In this document: positions 62,401 to 64,000 of the stretch, piece after piece
Layout of the letters: each line of letters begins with the position of its first letter
Numbering within the stretch: position 1 is the first letter of the stretch
NCBI GenBank assembly: GCA_903813345.2
Contig: CAIIXF020000009.1
Coordinates: forward strand, 25,580,740-25,644,739
DNA from: Owenia fusiformis
Lineage: Eukaryota; Annelida; Polychaeta; Sabellida; Oweniidae
DNA: 64,000 nt
Reading direction: 5' to 3'
Position numbers and translations under genes: made by a program
The notes under the pieces: generated by a model
What the model was told of the DNA's origin: nothing
The model's input: the letters and a program-made list of their open reading frames with translations, nothing else
Database searches by the model: none

Positions 62401-63662
62401 AACACATCAGCAGAATCAATTAGAGACATTAACACCATCTAGGCAATGTAATAATCTGGAGTATGCAAGTCAGGTAATAGAGATCAATCTCCTGTCTACC
62501 CTCTGATGTTTCTACTTAAGAAATGTCTTGGTTTTATCGATGTAGAATTCAAATCAAGATGAGTCACAGATGACCCAAAATATTCATTTCATCAGTACCC
62601 TGCCTGCAGAGTCTAGTTATACTATTGATGAAGCTCTCTTTTAAGAGGCGAAGTCAATGGATGCAAAGAGTACGAAATCAGCTATATTGGCAAGAAAATT
62701 AAAAAGTTAAATCAAAATCTATAATTACTGTCGAAATGTCAAAGGTATAATGGTGCATCAAACAACTGACAGGGTGCTAGATATGGATTTTATCTGATAC
62801 CAATAGCCTGGAGTGCATTAATATGTTGACATATCCGATACATGATAATAAGAAATTGAAAGAGGCATGTTATATTGCACAAGATAATTATTGAACATCA
62901 CTTAAGATAAATACATTCTCAATCAAATTACAATAAAAAAGTCTAAAAGCGAGTGCTTTTGTAAATGAACCTCCTCTAGACTGTATAATGACAGCAATAA
63001 AATACATTTGAACATTGGAAATAGCTTTCTTGTACCTATTATGTTACAAGATGTGAGAACCCTTCAGGTATTTTTCACTTGTACCTTGAAGAGGACTTTT
63101 ATACAAAGAAACCCCCTTGAACTGAGTGTTAACATATTATCAAAACCTACAAATACTATGAAACAGTTGATAAGTATTCCAACATGAAATAAAATTGTCA
63201 ATGATTATATTTTTTGCCACTTCAAGTACAGGGTGGCCAACTATTACAAGGTGGCCAATACAAGATGCTAGAATAATAAGTGATTTAAGTACTTATTTTT
63301 TGTGCCAAATTCAACTATAGGGTGGCCAACCATTACAAGGTGGACAATACAAGATACTATTAGAATAATAAGTGTTTCAAATAAGTACTCACAAGTGACG
63401 CCAACTTTGGATGTTCGACTGAGCACTGCACCAAACTGGTTAGCAGCAAGGCACTGATATAACCCTGCATCGTTACGTTGAATATTCTCTAACTTTAATG
63501 TCCTATCTGTACTATTTTCTGTTATAAATACATTATCCTTCTTCCACCTATAAACTGGCGCTGGGAATGCTGATCCGTCACTGATACATAACAGGAAGTG
63601 CCGATTCCCGACATGAGTGGTATCGCCCCCTAGTGGATATTCTATAGAACGAGGAGGGGCTC
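23175..63662 (-). CDS. sdk: Sidekick cell-adhesion protein (6 Ig, 13 FN3, one TM), 5' end outside window
   Basis: Gene-level entry for 33 minus-strand exons, 32 per transcript, all GT-AG and phase-consistent, with most phases class 1 as usual for Ig/FN3 modules. Visible protein: about 2,137 residues, close to the roughly 2,200 of known Sidekick proteins. Order: Ig1 to Ig6 (63.7-43.3 kb), FN3-1 to FN3-13 (43.0-26.4 kb), a WWFLVIVALTGLIFIIIII membrane segment, and a cytoplasmic tail ending GFSSFV. That hexapeptide is the conserved Sidekick PDZ ligand, known to bind MAGI scaffolds. Sidekicks are homophilic adhesion proteins at synapses and, in insects, at tricellular junctions. Only the signal peptide/5' exon(s) are missing. 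The FN3-10 exon pair, a TE-enlarged intron and a microexon candidate are listed separately. Confidence 0.95.
24422..24579. mobile_element. MITE, TACAGTAAAACCTG family
   Basis: Left TACAATAAAAGCTGTTTTAG and right CCAGGTTTTACTGTA. The interior has repeated TCTCTAGTGAACACC, as in the copy at 10275-10451 in reverse. Located in an sdk intron. Confidence 0.7.
24684..24819 (-). CDS. sdk: sdk exon: cytoplasmic tail
   Basis: Acceptor TTATTCCAG, donor GTAAAA, phase 2 to 0. Contains PPRPSPASVTYSDAEED and ESSSLTDKPSDVDS, which match the PPRPSPxSxxYSDxD and ESSSLTxKPS blocks of other Sidekick tails. Confidence 0.94.
25250..25400 (-). CDS. sdk: sdk exon: cytoplasmic tail
   Basis: Acceptor TTGTTTCAG, donor GTATTA, phase 1 to 2. 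Contains DDGGFGTFELRQSRRKPS, the conserved E-L-R/N-x-RR segment after the membrane. Confidence 0.9.
25437..25571. mobile_element. Palindromic MITE in an sdk intron
   Basis: GGCATTAACAGAAACTTCTT and GAAGTTTCTGTTAATGACC are inverted arms, extended by AAAGTTAAGAATT/AATTCGTAACTTT. About 135 bp, could fold into one long hairpin. Confidence 0.75.
25822..25959 (-). CDS. sdk: sdk exon: juxtamembrane and transmembrane segment
   Basis: Acceptor TATTTCCAG, donor GTGAGA, phase 1 to 1. Contains LPFYQQWWFLVIVALTGLIF, IIIIIAILCI, then a basic stop-transfer GRNKKNAKYKQ. FY..WWFL is the Sidekick membrane-entry motif. Confidence 0.95.
26380..26547 (-). CDS. sdk: sdk exon: FN3-13, C-terminal half
   Basis: Acceptor TTTATTCCAG, donor GTATGT, phase 1 to 1. 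Contains YRNLNPSTNYQFRVIAINAK, then GISAPSQPS. Confidence 0.93.
26671..27026. mobile_element. MITE, TACAGTAAAACCTG family, abutting an sdk donor
   Basis: The right end GCAGGTTTTACTGTA at 27012-27026 is clear. The interior has repeated TGTTCCACTTA(G/T) words seen in family members. The left boundary is uncertain (TACAGTATAAAATC at 26671 is one candidate). Confidence 0.55.
27032..27322 (-). CDS. sdk: sdk exon: FN3-12 end and FN3-13 start
   Basis: Acceptor TTCAACTAG, donor GTAAGT, phase 1 to 1. Contains LAGDLDENVRYVFSVKGRTS, PGSPGVPSQPTFV and VQISWKNGNEGESPITGYII. A MITE end (TACAGTAAAACCTGC) begins inside the donor region, sharing its TA with GTAAGTA. Confidence 0.93.
27600..27737 (-). CDS. 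sdk: sdk exon: FN3-12, N-terminal half
   Basis: Acceptor TCATTTCAG, donor GTGAGA, phase 1 to 1. Contains PGPPGVLVFSNVSLNSLNVS, then WSAPERSNGIITQYEILY. Confidence 0.93.
28085..28268 (-). CDS. sdk: sdk exon: FN3-11, C-terminal half
   Basis: Acceptor GTTTTCCAG, donor GTATGA, phase 0 to 1. Contains VYYWVENSRETERVHIV, LSIFTTYRISVLAFNPAGDG. Confidence 0.93.
28517..28632 (-). CDS. sdk: sdk exon: FN3-11, N-terminal half
   Basis: Acceptor TTATTTCTAG, donor GTATGT, phase 1 to 0. Contains PTEEPKDVSAVPKSSTEISV, then NWSPPAKETWNGDLLGYK. Confidence 0.93.
28986..29050. mobile_element. 65-bp inverted-end repeat next to sdk exon A
   Basis: ACAGGGTGTTCCATAAGTAT at the left, GGAGCACCCTGT at the right. The ends are inverted and resemble termini common in invertebrate DNA transposons. 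It ends 45 bp from the donor of the FN3-10 version A exon. Confidence 0.5.
29096..29324 (-). CDS. sdk: sdk exon: FN3-10 second half, alternative version A
   Basis: Acceptor CGCTTAACAG, donor GTAGGT, phase 0 to 1, exactly 229 nt. Contains PPVRDTWNDERLSGYRVQYR, LTPEKVYEMRVIAYNSQGAG and ends DVYVGEA. The W-PP junction with exon 37036 and the VGEAVPT end match other Sidekicks best, so this is probably the ancestral copy. Confidence 0.92.
29908..30136 (-). CDS. sdk: sdk exon: FN3-10 second half, alternative version B
   Basis: Acceptor AAAATTGTAG, donor GTACAT, phase 0 to 1, exactly 229 nt. Contains LPEDKAWNGDKIGYHVQVRE, YECRIQAFNMYGAGPWSN, ending LVYMEI plus one G. A complete FN3 C-to-G segment. 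Joined directly to the next exon the frame breaks (stop TGA after eight codons), so it must be an alternative to 29096-29324. It joins in phase to exon 28517-28632. Confidence 0.88.
30295..30362 (+). promoter_or_regulatory. Promoter-like segment in the left terminal repeat
   Basis: Contains GGCGCATGCGCAAAC (NRF1-type palindrome TGCGCATGCGCA with small differences) and AAAATATGGCGGAA (YY1-like ATGGCGG), directly before the ATG at 30360. This is a typical TATA-less, CpG-containing start arrangement. Function is inferred from motifs only. Confidence 0.4.
30360..32053 (+). CDS. Candidate small three-exon ORF inside the 6.4-kb element
   Basis: Exons 30360-30379 (ATGGCGG.., donor GTAAGT), 31583-31669 (acceptor TTTTTAG, donor GTAAGA) and 32008-32053 (acceptor TTGTTACAG, stop TGA) join in phase to a 50-residue protein. 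It begins MAECQFCLPSSSK and has a second CxxC in IVCLHCLYR, so a small zinc-binding fold is conceivable. Another exon-like block, 32353-32416, would follow as 3'UTR or belong to a different frame. No family recognised; it may be a remnant of the element. Confidence 0.35.
32920..33125 (-). mobile_element. hAT-like MITE, copy 1 (reverse orientation)
   Basis: Reverse-oriented relative of 48915-49120: shares CAAGTGGGTGCA, TTTTCAGGTGG, CTCAGGTTGGTGCTGC and the terminal GGAGATCACTG. Nested in the 6.4-kb element. Confidence 0.65.
33360..33780 (+). repeat. Degenerate tandem repeat with AAGGTCAAAGGTCA-type words
   Basis: About four diverged units of roughly 100 bp, each with (A)AGGTCAAAGGT and TATTTGGTGTTTTA or TATTTAGCATTTTA. 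The words resemble nuclear-receptor DR1 sites but their repetition suggests a satellite-like element. Confidence 0.6.
34825..35321. mobile_element. 497-bp MITE nested in the 6.4-kb element
   Basis: Left TACTGTTGATTGGGTTAATT and right AATTAACCCAATCTACAGTA are inverted. Inside, TTAATTTGGCG-type words are mirrored near both ends. TA-flanked. Confidence 0.75.
36475..36560 (-). promoter_or_regulatory. Paired CRE sites and NRF1-like site in the right terminal repeat
   Basis: TGACGTCA occurs twice (36481-36488 region and 36507-36514 region), with ACGCATGCGT beside it. This could be a promoter-like end facing into the element on the minus strand. Motif evidence only. Confidence 0.35.
37036..37106 (-). 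CDS. sdk: sdk exon: FN3-10, N-terminal third
   Basis: Acceptor TTTTTCTAG, donor GTATGT, phase 1 to 0, 71 nt. Contains PDGAPYNLRAVPYTTVSVKV then TWE. The domain is completed by either of the two following 229-nt exons, after an intron enlarged by the 6.4-kb insertion. Confidence 0.93.
37256..37359 (-). CDS. sdk: sdk exon: FN3-9, C-terminal part
   Basis: Acceptor TCTTTTACAG, donor GTGAGT, phase 2 to 1. Contains LKPFTKYNFRLAASNDVGTS, then DYSPLSDEARTL. Confidence 0.94.
37518..37716 (-). CDS. sdk: sdk exon: FN3-9, N-terminal part
   Basis: Acceptor CTCATTTTAG, donor GTAAGA, phase 1 to 2. Contains RPDPPSKPTIG, VTISWQPGNDGYGPLRNYTI and EGGEWVTL. Confidence 0.94.
38047..38181 (-). CDS. sdk: sdk exon: FN3-8, C-terminal half
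   Basis: Acceptor TTGTTTTAG, donor GTAAGT, phase 1 to 1. Contains LQQMTDYEFNLTAKGDGEGW and GETATVKVVT, the KGxGWGE loop typical of Sidekick FN3-8. Confidence 0.92.
38368..38529 (-). CDS. sdk: sdk exon: FN3-8, N-terminal half
   Basis: Acceptor GTTTACAG, donor GTAAAT, phase 1 to 1. Contains PGPPSSIYFPDVTYTFLKCQ, then WSPPVEPNGVITGYRIAYKE. Confidence 0.93.
38675..38819 (-). CDS. sdk: sdk exon: FN3-7, C-terminal half
   Basis: Acceptor TCTTTTAG, donor GTAAGT, phase 0 to 1. Contains LNDLKKYVQYEVQLLAYTRI, then GDGVLSRPP, matching the LGKY..YEVQVLA.TRIGDG pattern of Sidekick FN3-7. Confidence 0.93.
39108..39268 (-). CDS. sdk: sdk exon: FN3-7, N-terminal half
   Basis: Acceptor TTTTTCAG, donor GTATGT, phase 1 to 0. 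Contains PSEGPSNVEATTLSSTSIRV, then VWGDVPELHRNGLIVGYKVQ. Confidence 0.93.
39473..39701 (-). CDS. sdk: sdk exon: FN3-6, C-terminal half
   Basis: Acceptor ATGTTGCAG, donor GTAAGT, phase 0 to 1, 229 nt. Contains PLPATEWNGAPRGYRIAYKR, WAVYDVKVEAYNDVGNSGYS and RTRES. Confidence 0.94.
40056..40426 (-). CDS. sdk: sdk exon: FN3-5 and start of FN3-6
   Basis: Acceptor TATTTTCAG, donor GTAAGA, phase 1 to 0. FN3-5 opens EPPGAPTNLGVSN and contains VLLQFQPGYDGKTSITKWLV, nearly invariant in Sidekicks. FN3-6 opens APSMPPKNVTV and stops at VRVRWT. Confidence 0.95.
40700..40915 (-). CDS. sdk: sdk exon: FN3-4, C-terminal half with polybasic loop
   Basis: Acceptor TTTTATAG, donor GTTTGT (weak), phase 1 to 1. 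Contains YTLQWVKKN, a TTKRRRRRNVEER insertion in the C-C' region, then LQPETVYTISIFASSRVGPG. The five-Arg run fits a furin-like R-x-R/K-R motif. Confidence 0.92.
40965..41085 (+). repeat. Dispersed repeat R2 copy
   Basis: GGGCATTTACATGCAAAATG..TGCCATTTGTTACAGAC..GGAGACTATAACAATATGTC then CACCACTTGTGATGG. The same order of words occurs at 43655-43780, 47228-47300 and 49133-49268. Confidence 0.65.
41279..41998 (-). CDS. sdk: sdk exon: FN3-2, FN3-3 and start of FN3-4
   Basis: Longest exon (720 nt), acceptor TATTTCAG, donor GTAAGT, phase 1 to 1. FN3-2 starts SAPPLGVVASASSN, FN3-3 starts VPTASPVNVTAFA, and FN3-4 starts IPDAVSSLEFTDITFTSVKV. Each has W.PP and the Y.....G.G pattern. Two domains without an intron suggest past intron loss. 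Confidence 0.95.
42231..42416 (-). CDS. sdk: sdk exon: FN3-1, C-terminal half
   Basis: Acceptor TATTTCAG, donor GTAAGG, phase 1 to 1. Contains TVTHLLPAKKYQFRISAVNG and VGEGPSSMPS, the L.P...Y.FR..AVN.VG.G FN3 pattern. Confidence 0.94.
42840..42980 (-). CDS. sdk: sdk exon: FN3-1, N-terminal half
   Basis: Acceptor TTCTTATAG, donor GTAGAG, phase 1 to 1. Contains LPHPPSITSVKL, VDVSWAPGFDGNSPIQKYII, the FN3 B and C strands with Trp and the Sidekick-typical FDGNSPI loop. Confidence 0.94.
43308..43592 (-). CDS. sdk: sdk exon: Ig6
   Basis: Acceptor TTTTTCAG, donor GTAGGT, phase 1 to 1. Whole Ig domain: TRITQPPQDTS start, ILSCGVSHDP, MKWFHN, DIGVYRCEVTSRGGDDSR. The TRIT.PPQD opening and the SxGGxDSR end are typical of Sidekick Ig6. 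Confidence 0.95.
43655..43780 (+). repeat. Dispersed repeat R2 copy
   Basis: AAGGCATTTAAATGCAAAAG..TGTCATTTGTTACAGACT..AGTTGGAGACATAACAATATG. In an sdk intron between Ig5 and Ig6. Confidence 0.65.
43987..44169 (-). CDS. sdk: sdk exon: Ig5, C-terminal half
   Basis: Acceptor ATATTTACAG, donor GTGAGT, phase 1 to 1. Contains STSDVEDSGKYTCNATNTKG, a standard E-F-G Ig segment. Confidence 0.93.
44752..44860. repeat. Long imperfect palindrome
   Basis: AAAGCTAAGTTCACACCAAC..GCGCTTTAAAG..GCAAAG is mirrored by CTTTGCACGGCACTTTAAAG, CGC..TTGGTGTGAAGCTTTA. A near-perfect hairpin of about 50-bp arms: a MITE, with the tRNA-like fragment at 44861 beside it. Confidence 0.7.
44861..44913 (+). repeat. tRNA-Met-like SINE fragment
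   Basis: AGGTGCT..CCATAACCATGAAGTCGTGG, then GTTCAAAACG..AGCACCT. The CATAACC..GAAGTCGTGGGTTCAAA block resembles the anticodon-to-B-box part of tRNA-Met-derived SINEs. AGGTGCT/AGCACCT could pair like an acceptor stem. The D-arm is missing and the T-stem does not pair, so this is not a functional tRNA. Confidence 0.45.
45893..46009 (-). CDS. sdk: sdk exon: Ig5, N-terminal half
   Basis: Acceptor TATTTTCAG, donor GTAAGG, phase 1 to 1. Contains SPPEITEKPSNLSIVEGNDA, FPCKVQGAPKPTVVW. The intronic sequence just after the donor resembles the end of a small mobile repeat (ACAGAGTGTCTCATAAGTAT). Confidence 0.92.
47228..47300 (+). repeat. Dispersed repeat R2, short copy
   Basis: CAAGGCATTAACATGTAAAA, TATCACCACCTGCCATTTGT and CACCACTTTTGTTGGTGACA keep the R2 word order with an internal deletion. 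Confidence 0.5.
48915..49120 (+). mobile_element. hAT-like MITE, copy 2
   Basis: Inverted ends CAGTGATCTCC and GGAGACCACTG, 206 bp, interior rich in repeated CACCCACTTGA/CACCCACCTGA words. CAGTG-type ends are usual for hAT elements, but an 8-bp target duplication was not visible. Confidence 0.65.
49133..49268 (+). repeat. Dispersed repeat R2 copy
   Basis: AAGGCATAAAATCCAAAATC..CCATTTGTTACAGAT..AAGTTGGAGACTTCAACAATATC then CACCACTTGTGGTGGTTACA. It lies 12 bp beyond the hAT-like MITE. Confidence 0.6.
51057..51184 (-). CDS. sdk: sdk exon: Ig4, C-terminal half
   Basis: Acceptor ATATTTTAG, donor GTAAGT, phase 2 to 1. Contains SGSLVITDAATEDSGMFQCF and ASNPAGSV. Confidence 0.93.
51409..51559 (-). 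CDS. sdk: sdk exon: Ig4, N-terminal half
   Basis: Acceptor TGATTATAG, donor GTAAGG, phase 1 to 2. Contains DRIEIPCDTTGIPTPTITWY, with the B-strand Cys and the C-strand Trp. Confidence 0.93.
51793..52022 (-). CDS. sdk: sdk exon: Ig3, C-terminal half
   Basis: Acceptor TATTTTACAG, donor GTAAGT, phase 2 to 1. Contains LEILWFRK, RTLTIKDPLTSDSGLYTCEA and the domain end. The Ig D-G-Y-C signature is intact. Confidence 0.93.
52240..52363 (-). CDS. sdk: sdk exon: Ig3, N-terminal half
   Basis: Acceptor TGTATTTCAG, donor GTATGT, phase 1 to 2. Contains PPQIIIPPVDTTG, a Gly-rich loop and VRLECIANAR, the B-strand cysteine and the conserved CxANARPL junction. Confidence 0.93.
56700..57450. promoter_or_regulatory. 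CpG-rich island inside an sdk intron
   Basis: Dense CpG (GTCGACATGTCGGAGCTCTC, GATCGTCAACGATATCGACA, repeated TCTCGAGG, GTGCGGAGC twice), in strong contrast to the flanks. It could be an internal promoter, an enhancer or an unrecognised mobile element. No conserved protein was recognised. Confidence 0.35.
58841..58849 (-). CDS. sdk: sdk candidate 9-nt microexon between Ig2 and Ig3
   Basis: On the minus strand a pyrimidine tract and TAG (GTTGCCTGTTTAG) are followed by ATGTGGAAG and the donor GTAGGT. Phase 1 to 1 matches the flanking exons, so it would insert three residues near Val-Glu in the Ig2-Ig3 linker. It is too short to prove by eye. Confidence 0.3.
59147..59446 (-). CDS. sdk: sdk exon: Ig2
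   Basis: Acceptor TTTTTAG, donor GTGAGT, phase 1 to 1. Contains PEPWVEWFDQN, KLVILGTDLDKDNGKLF and VTATNKFTSG. The B and F strand cysteines are absent (IEMPPID and LFKVTATN), as in Ig2 of other Sidekicks, which also has no canonical cysteine pair. Confidence 0.92.
59447..63392 (-). other. sdk: Large sdk intron (Ig1-Ig2)
   Basis: 3.9 kb, phase 1. Apart from the 22-bp minisatellite at 60313-60442 and a duplicated AGGGTGGCCAAC(T/C)ATTACA word near 63232 and 63320, nothing is recognised. The 123-residue plus-strand open frame at 60436 has no conserved content. Confidence 0.55.
60313..60442. repeat. 22-bp minisatellite
   Basis: About six near-identical units of GACTGGGATTTCTACTGGGG TT, in an sdk intron. 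Confidence 0.9.
63393..63662 (-). CDS. sdk: sdk exon: Ig1
   Basis: Acceptor TTTTTCAG, donor GTGAGT, phase 1 to 1. Complete Ig domain: Cys in FLLCISDG, Trp in VYRWKK, and the DAGLYQCLAANQFG signature. Alignment to known Sidekick order makes this Ig1. Confidence 0.93.
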
Positions 63663-64000
63663 CTGAAAAACATATATAATTATGTTTAGTTAAATCAGAC
63701 ACAGTCCTGAAAAAGGAGAATCGTCAAAACTCATATTTATGGCTTTTCCAAAATCGATTACCTTAACAAAACAATGACTTTTTGTAAAGATTTCATTATG
63801 ATTCTACAGTTATAGAGATATTTGTTTAGATAATTGGATAATTTGTTTATTACCTCTCATGAAAACTCATGTTTTGATAATAGACCCTGAAATAAACAAA
63901 CATTTTCAAGGGCTACATTGTATTTACATTATGGGTTTTTATATTTTGTTCAAACAGCTGATTTTCGAGTAGGATCAATACGTACATAAAACTGTCTGTG
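63663..64000 (-). other. sdk: sdk intron continuing past the window edge
   Basis: Sequence 5' of the Ig1 exon. No signal peptide or start codon exon is visible, so the sdk 5' end lies beyond the window. Confidence 0.6.

Noticed and set aside
1-64000. CRISPR arrays, prokaryotic operons or phage modules
   Set aside because: The sequence is intron-rich animal DNA. The tandem repeats are minisatellites without spacer structure.

Overview
This is an intron-rich, A+T-rich (about two thirds by eye) animal nuclear segment. Exons are short, have GT-AG borders and carry conserved metazoan domains. There is no operon structure and there are many small inverted-repeat (MITE-like) elements. The frequent word TACATGTA and the repeat style suggest an invertebrate, possibly a mollusc or another lophotrochozoan. 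That assignment is a guess. The gene models rest on splice sites and on reading phase, which I checked at every junction.

Layout. (1) 2.5-17.7 kb, plus strand: a gene of at least 18-19 exons for a large intracellular protein with a PLAT/LH2 domain, a Ser-rich acidic region and about five ankyrin repeats. The start codon was not found. I do not know a named orthologue. (2) 17.7-23.2 kb: 3'UTR, intergenic repeats and the presumed 3'UTR of the next gene. (3) 23.2-63.7 kb, minus strand: the sidekick (Sdk) cell-adhesion gene, convergent with the first. Thirty-three exons are visible (32 per transcript) and give about 2,137 residues: 6 Ig domains, 13 FN3 domains, one membrane segment and a cytoplasmic tail ending in the PDZ ligand GFSSFV. 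Only the 5' end (signal peptide, UTR) lies beyond the right edge.

Main observations. Sidekick has two consecutive 229-nt exons (29096-29324 and 29908-30136). Each encodes the second half of FN3-10 with the same phases, and joining both breaks the frame, so they look like mutually exclusive exons. A 9-nt microexon candidate lies between Ig2 and Ig3. In the plus-strand gene, a 77-nt exon would switch the reading frame of the next exon and give a basic instead of an acidic C-terminus. Another of its exons sits at the end of a minisatellite made of about six decoy copies of its own 3' splice site. A 6.4-kb terminal-inverted-repeat insertion lies next to the sidekick exon pair and carries promoter-like motifs and an in-phase chain of exon-like segments.

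The two main genes show no shared pathway. Sidekick is a homophilic synaptic/junctional adhesion molecule; the PLAT-ankyrin protein is probably a cytoplasmic scaffold. Most of the remaining DNA is intron with MITEs, minisatellites and dispersed repeats.
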